Positions 53,380 through 62,245 of a DNA stretch of 64,000 bases are shown here, piece by piece. Both the position numbers and the translations under genes were made by a program. The notes beneath the pieces were generated by a model. It did no database searches, was not told the DNA's origin, and saw nothing but the letters and a program-made list of their open reading frames with translations. Position 1 is the first letter of the stretch. Every line of letters starts with the position of its first letter. The stretch lies in NCBI RefSeq assembly GCF_003023845.1, contig NZ_PYFT01000001.1:6324001-6388000 (forward strand), read 5' to 3'. Source of the stretch: Adhaeribacter arboris (lineage in GTDB: Bacteria > Bacteroidota > Bacteroidia > Cytophagales > Hymenobacteraceae).

Positions 53380-54183
53380 TTATCTAAAAGAAGGCAGCTT
53401 TAGAAACGCTACATCCCACCTGAATTTTAAAAATTTATACCGCAGGTAAACTAACCGCAGTAAAAGGATGAAGCTGTGGTTACCTTGTTTCCAGACACTA
53501 CGGAACGTGGCCGTACTGGGCTCCTGAGAGGTGTTTACCTGATCAAATAATTCGGTGAAATTATCGAAGAAAAGACCTTTGCCTTTATTTTGAATAAAGG
53601 AAATACACATGCGGTATTCGGTTTGATCGCCGTTTACGCCTTCGGCGTAAGGACCAAACTTCTCCGGAAAAGTGGTTCTTCTTAAATGTGGATGGTCGCT
53701 GTAGTAATAAAATTTTAAATGATTGAAACACCACGGGCTCAAAACCATTTTAGAAAAACCTTTTTTGTAAGGTGTAAGGGTAGGATAACGGAAGTAAGCG
53801 TAAAACCGGACAATATCTAACTCGGCATCCGTCTGCATAAAGTTTAAGGCATCCCGGAAGTGCTGCGCAAATGTAGCTTTAGGTAAAAAGTCTTCCTGCA
53901 CGTATAAAGTATACGGAGAAGTTACCTGAGCCTGCCCTTTATTAATATTATTACCTAAGCCTTTGTTTTGAGGTGTAGTAACTAAACGAAAATTAAAACG
54001 AGTTTGTAGCTCTTTTATCTTATTTAAATGTTGGGGTTTGCTGCCATCATCGGAAACAATAATCTCGTGAAATAGAATATTTTGCTCCTTAAATTTAAAA
54101 AGTAAATTTTCGAGGGAATGGCTCCGGTTATAGTGCGTTATCAATAAAGTAACTTCCGGAAAAAAATAAGTAGAACCCGTCAT
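53380..54183 (-). CDS. GT2-type glycosyltransferase, tandem paralogue A
   Basis: 267 aa. Same layout as its downstream neighbour: VTLLITHYNRSHSLENLL, IIVSDDGSKPQHL, NKGLGNNINKG, LYVQEDFLPK, YYYSDHPHLRRTTF and GDQTEYRM. The spacing of all motifs matches, so the two arose by tandem duplication and then diverged, probably to add sugars with different acceptors. Cytosolic face of the inner membrane. Confidence 0.82.
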   Translation of the reverse strand: MTGSTYFFPEVTLLITHYNRSHSLENLLFKFKEQNILFHEIIVSDDGSKPQHLNKIKELQTRFNFRLVTTPQNKGLGNNINKGQAQVTSPYTLYVQEDFLPKATFAQHFRDALNFMQTDAELDIVRFYAYFRYPTLTPYKKGFSKMVLSPWCFNHLKFYYYSDHPHLRRTTFPEKFGPYAEGVNGDQTEYRMCISFIQNKGKGLFFDNFTELFDQVNTSQEPSTATFRSVWKQGNHSFILLLRLVYLRYKFLKFRWDVAFLKLPSFR

Positions 54184-54194
54184 TAATCTAATTA

Positions 54195-55055
54195 TTAAAT
54201 ATTTTTAGAAACTTCTTTTTCTTCCGGTAAGCGTGAATAAAAATAGTTTAAGAACCGGCTTGTCTCATTCCAGATGCGAGTATATATAATTTGAAAAAAG
54301 TTGCCATCGCGTTGCAAAGTACGTGTTCCGGTCCAAGCCCGAGCGGCATTGGAGCGTACTTGTTTTACTTTACCGTAGGCCATTAAATTTAAGCAAAGCT
54401 GACCATCTTCGCCACGACGGTTTATTTTTATAAAGCCTATTTTCAAACCATATTCTTTTATGTAACCCATGCTAATGCCAAACGAATTAAAATATGGCCG
54501 CTTAATATGCCGTATTTCCGCAATTATATCTTTCATGGATTCCAGTACGGTAAGCTGCCACCGCGGGAAGCCCATTTCGCTGATAAAAGAATACCTGCCG
54601 TACACGCAAACCACATTCGGTTTTTGTAAAACCTGCATCATTTCATCTATCCAGCAGGCCGGATAAAAGCAATCTGCATCGGCAGTTAAAATAAATTTAC
54701 CAGTTGCCTTTTCCTGCCCGAGTTGCCGGGCTGGACCAGCGCCTTGTATTTTTTCGATATAGGACTTAACCTTAAGCTTATCAATGGTATCCTGCGTTCT
54801 ATCCGTTGAATTATTGTTAACTACAATAATTTCGAAAGGATGTTTGGTTTTCATTTTGGCCAAACTCGCCACACAGCGCAGAATATTTACTTCTTCATTC
54901 CAAGCGGTAATAACCACACTTACCAAAGGTTGCTGGCTTTGTACTTGGTCTAAATCGGCGTTTATTTTATCAAAAACAGCTGCCGGAATTTCCTCAAACT
55001 TCTCGTAAGGATATTGAAATTGATTTAACCAGCCCGGATTATTTAAAATTCTCAT
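54195..55055 (-). CDS. GT2 family glycosyltransferase
   Basis: 286 aa. GT-A motifs VSVVITAWNEEVNILRCV, IIVVNNNSTDRT and LTADADCFYP (DxD), with QGAGPARQLGQEKATGKF in between. The C-terminal part includes GEDGQLCLNLMAYGKV, where an Asp serves as catalytic base in the family. No TM helices. It is 11 bp from the next gene in the operon. Confidence 0.86.
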   Translation of the reverse strand: MRILNNPGWLNQFQYPYEKFEEIPAAVFDKINADLDQVQSQQPLVSVVITAWNEEVNILRCVASLAKMKTKHPFEIIVVNNNSTDRTQDTIDKLKVKSYIEKIQGAGPARQLGQEKATGKFILTADADCFYPACWIDEMMQVLQKPNVVCVYGRYSFISEMGFPRWQLTVLESMKDIIAEIRHIKRPYFNSFGISMGYIKEYGLKIGFIKINRRGEDGQLCLNLMAYGKVKQVRSNAARAWTGTRTLQRDGNFFQIIYTRIWNETSRFLNYFYSRLPEEKEVSKNI

Positions 55056-55079
55056 AAAAGAATAACTATTGAAATGCTC

Positions 55080-55712
55080 TTATATGGTAGTTAATATGTT
55101 TGTTCTCTCCCAACGCTTAGATTCGCTGTTATACTGTTTTATAATCCTAGCCGGATTACCAGCTACGACGGAGTAAGGGGGTACATTTTTAGTAACCACA
55201 CTGCCCGCCGCTACTACTGAATGCTTTCCTATTCTAACCCCCGCCGTAATTACCGAGTTAGCTCCAATCCAGCATTCATCTTCAATATTGATTTCTTTAG
55301 TGGTACATTTCTGCAAGTTAATCGGAATATGAATGTCTTCGTAACCATGATTTAGCCCGGACATTACCACGTTCTGAGCCAAAATAACATAGTTGCCGAT
55401 ATTTACCGGGCCTATCACCACGCTTGATATTCCAATCCGACTATTATCTCCAATATGTACATCGCCCATGCCATTATTAACCGTAGCAAAATCTTCAATA
55501 GTTGAATTTTGACCGATTGAAAAATTGTTAAATGGCATTACATCCATCCGGGTACGTTTTCTTATGGTAGCCCTTATGCCTTTTTTATGTTTAAGTGGGT
55601 TCAAGAAAAGTTTTACCCATAAGCGCGGCCGAGCCTGGTTTTGAGAAATAAGCATCCAAAGTGCCAAATTCTTAAGCTTTGGATTATCTTTTATTGTTTG
55701 AACAAAACTCAT
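55080..55712 (-). CDS. Hexapeptide-repeat acyltransferase (WcaF/NeuD-like)
   Basis: 210 aa. The left-handed beta-helix pattern is clear: [61 protein letters not shown] and [49 protein letters not shown]. The catalytic His of the LbH O-acetyltransferase family falls in the SGLNHGYED loop. It would O-acetylate a sugar of the exopolysaccharide repeat unit, using acetyl-CoA. Confidence 0.87.
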   Translation of the reverse strand: MSFVQTIKDNPKLKNLALWMLISQNQARPRLWVKLFLNPLKHKKGIRATIRKRTRMDVMPFNNFSIGQNSTIEDFATVNNGMGDVHIGDNSRIGISSVVIGPVNIGNYVILAQNVVMSGLNHGYEDIHIPINLQKCTTKEINIEDECWIGANSVITAGVRIGKHSVVAAGSVVTKNVPPYSVVAGNPARIIKQYNSESKRWERTNILTTI

Positions 55713-55788
55713 ATGAGTAGTTTGAAATATCTGTTTAAATAACTTTTAAATTTTGTGCTTTAATATTTTACATAAAGCTTTCCTCAGA

Positions 55789-57030
55789 TTAATAGGAATG
55801 CACAGAATTAGCATTTTCCTTGATTGATACTGCTTTATCTGTTGGCGCTACCTGATGGACTAAATCATAGATTGCTTGTACTGAAGCCTCCCAGGTATGG
55901 CTTCTGGCAAAAGCAATTCTTTCCTCCGCTTTATTGTTGCTATTTTCGGATAAAGCCCTTTGAATTAAAGTAATGTATTCGGCTGATGAAGAACCTAAGT
56001 AGGTGTAATTTTCAAATAGTTGCATGGCTTTGGTTTTAGTAGCAACAGTTGGTTTCCCCATAGCTAGGTATTCGTCTATTTTGCGCGGATAATTCCCAAT
56101 TGTAATTTCGTTAACTAATTGCGGGTTTATGCACACATCAAAATGTTGAATGTAAGAAGGTAATTCTTCCGGAGCTTTTGTTCCTAAAAAATGAACGTTA
56201 GCTTTCTTGTGCAAGCGGCTTGCCTTAAAATCATCATCCTCAAAGCCTACCATAGCAAAAGTCCAGTTTGGCCGGGAAGTAGCTAGTTGTTCCAGAAGAT
56301 TTATATCTAAGCGACTAGTTGTAATATTACCAACATAACCTATAATAGGTTTATGCAAGTTGACCATATCAGCAGGCACACTTGTTTCCACTGACGGGTT
56401 AAAAAAATTTAATTCACAACCCTGGCCTATATCATAGCTGTTAGCATTGTATTGTGAAGCATATTCCGCTAAGAATAAAGAGTTAGCTACTACTAAGTCT
56501 GCTTTAGTAATCAGTTCTGCTTCTGCCCAAGTGCCATGTTTCTTAAAATAAGGCGTTGCAATCAGGTAGTCGCGTACATAATAAATATACTTAACGGGCT
56601 GCAATAGCGCTTTTAATTCCAGTCCCAAAAACATTAAGCCATCATTAAAAAGTAAGAACTCTTTAAAATCTAATTTCTTGATGGTTTGGCTAATGCTCTG
56701 AGCAAAGAGCTTATTATTTATATAATTTAGTGAACGGAAAACTTGCGACGAGGACAGCCAATTATTAGATAAGCAAAGAATACCAGGTGTATAAATCCAT
56801 AAATTATCCGCTTCCTTTACCAGGCTATCTGCTCTACCCAGCAAAATACTTAAGTGTTTTTTTAACTGAGATTTCTGTCTGGTTCTAAGCAGAGAATTAA
56901 TATCTAATGGTGGATTAACGTAAATTACTCGATTATTCTGAGCAAAAACAGTCGCAATATTATGGGCATTGCTACCGATATTCAGATCCCAGCCTTGTTG
57001 TCCAATTACTATAATGTCTTTGTTTCTCAC
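55789..57030 (-). CDS. GT4/GT1-like glycosyltransferase
   Basis: 413 aa with a GT-B fold. The N-terminal domain begins DIIVIGQQGWDLNIGSNAHNIATVFAQ, and the C-terminal domain has PIIGYVGNITTSRLDINLLEQL and EITIGNYPRKIDEYLAMGKPTVATKTKAM, where the Glu/Lys region binds the sugar-nucleotide. No TM segment. It is 8 bp downstream of a very short frame (57039-57146). Donor sugar unknown. Confidence 0.85.
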   Translation of the reverse strand: MRNKDIIVIGQQGWDLNIGSNAHNIATVFAQNNRVIYVNPPLDINSLLRTRQKSQLKKHLSILLGRADSLVKEADNLWIYTPGILCLSNNWLSSSQVFRSLNYINNKLFAQSISQTIKKLDFKEFLLFNDGLMFLGLELKALLQPVKYIYYVRDYLIATPYFKKHGTWAEAELITKADLVVANSLFLAEYASQYNANSYDIGQGCELNFFNPSVETSVPADMVNLHKPIIGYVGNITTSRLDINLLEQLATSRPNWTFAMVGFEDDDFKASRLHKKANVHFLGTKAPEELPSYIQHFDVCINPQLVNEITIGNYPRKIDEYLAMGKPTVATKTKAMQLFENYTYLGSSSAEYITLIQRALSENSNNKAEERIAFARSHTWEASVQAIYDLVHQVAPTDKAVSIKENANSVHSY

Positions 57031-57038
57031 GTTAGTGG

Positions 57039-57146
57039 TTAATTATTCTCTGTTTTTCTACTGCTTTTTTTACATTCGTTCAAGCCGCTTCTAAAACCAA
57101 TAAAAAGGCATAATAAAGCAGGACCAGCAATAATCTCCCAAGGCAT
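57039..57146 (-). CDS. Very short single-TM protein in the polysaccharide operon
   Basis: A 35-codon frame with ATG at 57146 and stop at 57039, ending 8 bp before the next start. It reads MPWEIIAGPALLCLFIGF then a basic tail ending KKSSRKTENN, i.e. one hydrophobic helix with a positive cytosolic end. Its tight placement in the operon suggests a real gene, though small frames of this size can arise by chance. Confidence 0.45.
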   Translation of the reverse strand: MPWEIIAGPALLCLFIGFRSGLNECKKSSRKTENN

Positions 57147-57276
57147 TTTCTAAACTAATTTATATTCTCCAAAGCTACAATAATGCTTATAGCTAAGTTC
57201 TCTTATTATACTTTATTGGTAATGTTCTTTTGTGAGTTAAACTGCTTTATTGATAAAATGCAACTATTTGATTGGG

Positions 57277-58485
57277 TTATTTAGCTTTTTTACCCAACAC
57301 GTATTTTAAAGGAAGTTGATAATTAACAGATTTTGAAAAGTTAGAGAGTATAGCTTTGGGCCAGTCTTTATTCATGAAGGGTTTTTCGAAGAACAGGAAA
57401 AATAAAGCGCTTAGTACTAATACAATTGGCAAGAATATGAATAGCTGTACGAGTAAATTAATGCCATAGTAGTTAGTTATTTGAATATTCTTGGTAAAAA
57501 CAACTAAAAGCTCAGCTAAAGGCAAATGGATTAGGTAAATAGTATAGCACATACCACCCATAGCCATAATCCATCTGTTTGATACAAATTTATTTACATA
57601 ATTACTTTTAAATACCGAATAAAAGAAGACAAACAATAGAATAACTACTAGAAGCCGGTTCGTAAAATTATACTCCCAACTCCATATATAAATTAAGGTT
57701 CCTAAAGCTATAATAGCAGTAAAATCATAAATAATTTGCTTCTTAATTTTAGCACTCCAGTCACATAAATAAATATCGGCTATCATAAATCCGATTAAGA
57801 AATAATGTAAATGGCCAAGAATGCTTAAGTTAGCCGGATTTTGATAAAATTTAAGATATTGCTGGCCCGCCATCAAACCTATTATCAGAAATAGATTACA
57901 AATCCGGCGAAGAGTTTTGTTTTTAATCGAAAAGAATAAGAAAGTTAAAAATGGCGCGAGAATGTAAAATTGAATCTCAATTTCTAAGGTCCAAGTGGGA
58001 GGGTTAATAGGCGACCATTCTTTATAGATAAGTCCATGGGTATAAGTTAGATTAGCCAGAAAATGAGGTAAATACTCAAAAAAGCTTTTATGCCCGTAAA
58101 AAATAAAAACTAAAAAGAAAATAGTTGTCCAGAAAACGTAGGGAGGCTCCAACCGGGTAACACGGCGCCAATAATAATCGGTTAATTTTATCTTTTTAGT
58201 ATTGTTTAATTTATTGGAAGCAAAAGGAAGGGCCAGAACAAATCCGCTTATTACAAAAAAGATATAAACTCCTAAGAATCCTCTGGAAGCCCAGAAGGCA
58301 ATGCCATCTTCATGGGGAGGAGTCGCGAAAGCAATAGAAGTATTCCGCTCGAAACGCTCGGCCATGTGTTGGATAAGTACCGGTAAAATAGCCAGGAAAC
58401 GAAGACCATCAATCTCCTTTATTAGTTTTCTCCCGGAAGTTACGCGAGTTAATTTTTTTGGGATTAACTTAATGAATGAAATCAT
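57277..58485 (-). CDS. Membrane acyltransferase 3 family (OafA/YrhL-like)
   Basis: 402 aa with about ten TM helices. The conserved start KEIDGLRFLAILPVLIQHM contains the essential His of the acyltransferase-3 family, and the RxxR-like motif follows in YYWRRVTRLEPPYVFWT. It probably transfers acetyl or other acyl groups to polysaccharide sugars at the inner membrane, complementing the soluble hexapeptide acyltransferase in the same locus. Confidence 0.88.
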   Translation of the reverse strand: MISFIKLIPKKLTRVTSGRKLIKEIDGLRFLAILPVLIQHMAERFERNTSIAFATPPHEDGIAFWASRGFLGVYIFFVISGFVLALPFASNKLNNTKKIKLTDYYWRRVTRLEPPYVFWTTIFFLVFIFYGHKSFFEYLPHFLANLTYTHGLIYKEWSPINPPTWTLEIEIQFYILAPFLTFLFFSIKNKTLRRICNLFLIIGLMAGQQYLKFYQNPANLSILGHLHYFLIGFMIADIYLCDWSAKIKKQIIYDFTAIIALGTLIYIWSWEYNFTNRLLVVILLFVFFYSVFKSNYVNKFVSNRWIMAMGGMCYTIYLIHLPLAELLVVFTKNIQITNYYGINLLVQLFIFLPIVLVLSALFFLFFEKPFMNKDWPKAILSNFSKSVNYQLPLKYVLGKKAK

Positions 58486-58562
58486 ATTGCAATAAATTGC
58501 TTCTTAAATGAGTCAGCCTAATGGCTAATTGAAAATAATTCTAAACTTACTTTCCTAGATTA

Positions 58563-59762
58563 TTAATCTAGTTCAGTGGAAACAACTTTGGTTTTATGCG
58601 GAGTAGCTAAAAAGGAAGTTTTTGTTTTTTTTGTATTTAACACGGCTACGCACATGCAGAAAAAAGCATAAGGGATTCTAAATAATGCTTGTACCAACTT
58701 TATATTGTACAAACGCGCCGGTACTCCAATAAGCAAAGCGGCGCTTATCATAGCTAATAAAATAGCCCAAAAACCAAATGAAGGACCAAAAGGAAGTACT
58801 AGTGACAAGACAAAAAAGAAGCCTAACAATCCAAGTAGTAATATTCGGGGTACTAATAATGCTTGCACCATTTTATTGAAAAATTCGACGTTACCAGACT
58901 TAATAAGTTGTACAAAACCTTGCCAGAAATATTTTTTTAGAAATTCGAGCTGCGAAGCAATCCAACGGGTTCTTTGTTGAGTAAAGACAGCCGCATTATC
59001 AATTTTTTCGTCGTAAACGTAAACCTTATCCAGGTAACAAATTTTAATCTGGTCTCTAGCAATCCGGAAATCTATTTCTTTATCCTCACCTACTGTTTCG
59101 CCTATATCCGTTAATAAATTTTTTAAATAAGAATATTCAAAAGCCATTCCTGAGCCAATTAAAGCGGAAGATAGACCCAATGCATAATGCCCTTTCCGGA
59201 AAATATGATTATTAATTTCTTCGTTGCAAGCATCTAAAAAGGCAAAGGCCGTATCTAAATTTTTAGCGGTACGATGTGCCTGCACTGCCCTAAACCCAGA
59301 TTCGAAAGCCAGATTAATTTCTTTTAAAAAATCTTTACCCATGTGATTATCGGCATCCAGTACTACCGCTATATCATAATTGTTTTCGGGCAGTTGGTTT
59401 AAGGCAGTTAGTAAGGCTTTACCCTTAGTGCTTTTCTCGAAATTTACCTCAATCACTTTAACTCCATATTTAATTAGGGTTTCTATGGTTTCAGGTTTTA
59501 GTTTATCTGCTATCACGCATATATCAAAATGACCATTATAAGGATGAGTGATTGCCTTTAATGCTGACTCAATAATTACCGCATCTTCTTTATAAGCCGG
59601 AAACAGCACGCACATTCTTCTAAAACTGGAGGTAGTTCGAATATTTGGTTGAATGTTTTTGTGGCCGGCCAAAGAGAAGAATAAAAGATAACTTACATTA
59701 AACAGCGCGTATCCGCCTATTGCAAATAGTAGGATATTTAATACAGCTTCAATGAGGTTCAT
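58563..59762 (-). CDS. Membrane GT2 glycosyltransferase
   Basis: 399 aa. TM helix at the N-terminus (VLNILLFAIGGYALFNVSYLLFF), GT-A core with RMCVLFPAYKEDAVI, DICVIADKLK, VVLDADNHM (DxD), GEDKEIDFRIA (base Asp) and QQRTRWIASQLEF (QxxRW motif), and three C-terminal TM helices. The QxxRW motif places it among processive cellulose-synthase-like GT2 enzymes. Together with 49009-50229 the locus has two such membrane enzymes. Confidence 0.87.
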   Translation of the reverse strand: MNLIEAVLNILLFAIGGYALFNVSYLLFFSLAGHKNIQPNIRTTSSFRRMCVLFPAYKEDAVIIESALKAITHPYNGHFDICVIADKLKPETIETLIKYGVKVIEVNFEKSTKGKALLTALNQLPENNYDIAVVLDADNHMGKDFLKEINLAFESGFRAVQAHRTAKNLDTAFAFLDACNEEINNHIFRKGHYALGLSSALIGSGMAFEYSYLKNLLTDIGETVGEDKEIDFRIARDQIKICYLDKVYVYDEKIDNAAVFTQQRTRWIASQLEFLKKYFWQGFVQLIKSGNVEFFNKMVQALLVPRILLLGLLGFFFVLSLVLPFGPSFGFWAILLAMISAALLIGVPARLYNIKLVQALFRIPYAFFCMCVAVLNTKKTKTSFLATPHKTKVVSTELD

Positions 59763-59818
59763 TAGGGTAATTTATTTAGAAAGTCTGGGGTAAGTATTTT
59801 GTAGATTTAAGGAACAGC

Positions 59819-60751
59819 TTAATTAAAATTATTGCTGTTCATATTGGTAAAAACAATATTCTGATGTACTCTATTAGGCTGGATGTGCCATAACAATCCG
59901 GTCCAGAGCGCTTTTAAATGTTGCCATTGACGGTTTATACCAAACACCAACGAGTTTTTAGGTAAAGCAAGTAAAAAGAAAAAAACGGCACTCATATAAA
60001 ATTGCTTTCCTTTAAAATTCCGGCGGATAAATAGTAAGCGATTGCGGTTCAGGTAATACGTTTTAAGTACCGACATTTTACCCACCGACATAGATTCTTT
60101 GTGGTAAATAGCAGATTCGGCTATGTAATGGCAGGAATATCCAGCGCGTTTAATCATCTCGCACCAATCGTGCTCCTCATAATACAGGAAGTAAATTTCC
60201 GGCATTAGACCAACTTTCTTCACTACTTCCATCGGAATCATCATGGCTGCACCATCGGCCAAATTAGTAGCAATAGAATGATTGTGCTGGCCTAAATCAG
60301 CTTCCTGGTTGCCAATAGTTTTGCTGCGGCCGGTCCAAGGGTTAATGCCTGTGCTGCCCGCATATTGAATAATGTTATTGCTATCGAAAAATTTAATTTT
60401 TGGAGAAGCTATTCCAGCATTTGGGGTTGCTTCAAAAAATGCAACAAGAGGTTCCAGAAAGTCCGAATCTACTTCCGTGTCATTATTCAGGAAAAAAAGG
60501 TATTTGCCTTTCGCCTGAACTATTCCTAAGTTATTACCTCCGGCATAGCCCAAATTAACAGACGAACGAATGAGATTTACGTCGGGGTACTGTTCTTTAA
60601 TTATATCAGGATTATCGGTAGGGGAGGCGTTATCCACTACAATTACTTCTATGTTCGGATACGTTATCTTACTTAAGGAAGCCAGCATTTCGCAAGTTAT
60701 TCGGGCCTGGTTGTAGTTGACCGAAATAATAGAAACTAAAGGGGTAGACAT
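59819..60751 (-). CDS. GT2 family (rhamnosyltransferase-like) glycosyltransferase
   Basis: 310 aa from ATG at 60751 (MSTPLVSIISVNYNQ). Motifs: VSIISVNYNQARITCEML, VIVVDNASPTDN, NLGYAGGNNLGIVQAKGKYLFFLNNDTEVD (DxD region as NDT) and YEEHDWCEMIKRAGYSCHYI, the WbbL/RfbF-like signature. A weak hydrophobic stretch near the C-terminus may associate it with the membrane. It starts 12 bp after the Wzy-like gene. Confidence 0.88.
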   Translation of the reverse strand: MSTPLVSIISVNYNQARITCEMLASLSKITYPNIEVIVVDNASPTDNPDIIKEQYPDVNLIRSSVNLGYAGGNNLGIVQAKGKYLFFLNNDTEVDSDFLEPLVAFFEATPNAGIASPKIKFFDSNNIIQYAGSTGINPWTGRSKTIGNQEADLGQHNHSIATNLADGAAMMIPMEVVKKVGLMPEIYFLYYEEHDWCEMIKRAGYSCHYIAESAIYHKESMSVGKMSVLKTYYLNRNRLLFIRRNFKGKQFYMSAVFFFLLALPKNSLVFGINRQWQHLKALWTGLLWHIQPNRVHQNIVFTNMNSNNFN

Positions 60752-60769
60752 ATACAATAAAATGCAGGA

Positions 60770-62194
60770 TTAAGATTCAGAATCTAATTTAGGTCCCAGG
60801 AATACGAAAGCCCAGGAGATGTATACAATCATGGCGGTGGGTATGCCATTAATAACTTCATTGCCGTAACTGCAAACGAAAACACCTGCCGTGCCTGCGG
60901 TTAAGGCAATTAATTTTACTCTTAATTTGGGGTCTTTAATGTTCCAGACAATTCCACTGCACTTACCCAGAATGTACATGATAATGCCAAACCAGATAAC
61001 CAGACCTACTACGCCGTACATTACCCAAACCTTAACCCAATAACTATCTGGGGGAATTTTAGAAAGAAATTTATCGGCATTGTAGAGGTTGCCATTCATG
61101 CCGCTTACACCCACGCCCCCGCCAAAAGGCAGGTCTGCCAAGTATTTTTTTAGCTTTTGTTGATTATTAAATCGAACATTTAAGGAAATATCTTCCGGGT
61201 CAAGAGCGGTTCGGAGCCTTACAATGTGGTAAGAATAGGAATTACCAATAGTAGTGTATTTTAAAACATATAAGGCTGAGAGAGCTAAAACACAACCTAC
61301 AATTAAAGTTTTGGTTTGTTTACTTAGAAATAAAGCTACAAAAACACCTACTACCAGAGCAAATAAAGCCCCACGGGTTCCGGATATAAGCATGCCGTAT
61401 AGTAATATGCCGGCGACCAATCCTAATATTACTTTTTTCCACCATTTAAAAGGACCTAAAGCTAAAATTAAAGCCACTAAACCAAGATGCGCCTGCGAAG
61501 CCCCAAACTGACCGGCATCGGTAAACATCGAAAACACCCGAAGCTTGCCAAATACAATATGGGTTAAGTCGGCACCTGCATCTAGCCATCTTTGCTCCCC
61601 GGTTGTTAAACCAATGTATAGCTGTTTCATGCCATAAAAGGTGGCTATTATCGATAAGCCTAATACAATTTTTAAGAAAAGATCAAGGTCTTTCTTTTGG
61701 GTAAACAAAACAGAGCTAAGTAAAGCAATTAACAGCCAATTTAACGAAGTAAACCGCATCTCCTGAAGCCAACCTATTATACTCGCTCCTGCTGGGTTTA
61801 CTACCTCTATTAAGTTTATCAGGAACCAAACAAAAGCGAGCAGGAAATGATCGTTCCGAAGGTTGCTCCATTGATATTTGTAACGGTTAAAAGCCACAGC
61901 TACGCAGGAAAGCAGCAATAACCCATCCATTAACGGACCAATAGGAGGAGGTGAAGTAGCGTTTCTTAAAATTACGGTTATGATAAAGCAGTAAACAATG
62001 TAAGCCATAAACCCAATTTTTGGTCGAACAAAAACTGTGGTTGCAAAAGCAATAGCTACAACTAATCCGACCAAAACCAAAGGCAAAGCTAAACCTACTT
62101 TAACCGTTAACCAGCCGGTTATAATAGCAACAATAATTGCTAGAGGCAAAAAAAAATAGTTTGCTTTGGGCTCCTTAATGCTTAATTGTTGCAC
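60770..62194 (-). CDS. Wzy-like polymerase / O-antigen ligase family protein
   Basis: 474 aa with about 12 TM helices and a large periplasmic loop (about 330-385) containing HIVRLRTALDPEDISLNVRFNNQQ and GGGVGVSGMN, as in the Wzy_C/O-antigen ligase family. The segment GTRGALFALVVGVFVAL just before the loop is characteristic. It would polymerise flipped repeat units in the periplasm. It is 51 bp downstream of the co-polymerase. Confidence 0.86.
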   Translation of the reverse strand: MQQLSIKEPKANYFFLPLAIIVAIITGWLTVKVGLALPLVLVGLVVAIAFATTVFVRPKIGFMAYIVYCFIITVILRNATSPPPIGPLMDGLLLLSCVAVAFNRYKYQWSNLRNDHFLLAFVWFLINLIEVVNPAGASIIGWLQEMRFTSLNWLLIALLSSVLFTQKKDLDLFLKIVLGLSIIATFYGMKQLYIGLTTGEQRWLDAGADLTHIVFGKLRVFSMFTDAGQFGASQAHLGLVALILALGPFKWWKKVILGLVAGILLYGMLISGTRGALFALVVGVFVALFLSKQTKTLIVGCVLALSALYVLKYTTIGNSYSYHIVRLRTALDPEDISLNVRFNNQQKLKKYLADLPFGGGVGVSGMNGNLYNADKFLSKIPPDSYWVKVWVMYGVVGLVIWFGIIMYILGKCSGIVWNIKDPKLRVKLIALTAGTAGVFVCSYGNEVINGIPTAMIVYISWAFVFLGPKLDSES

Positions 62195-62245
62195 GCCTTT
62201 TACTTAAATAAAGTATAAAAATCTACTCGTAGGATATGTAAGAAT

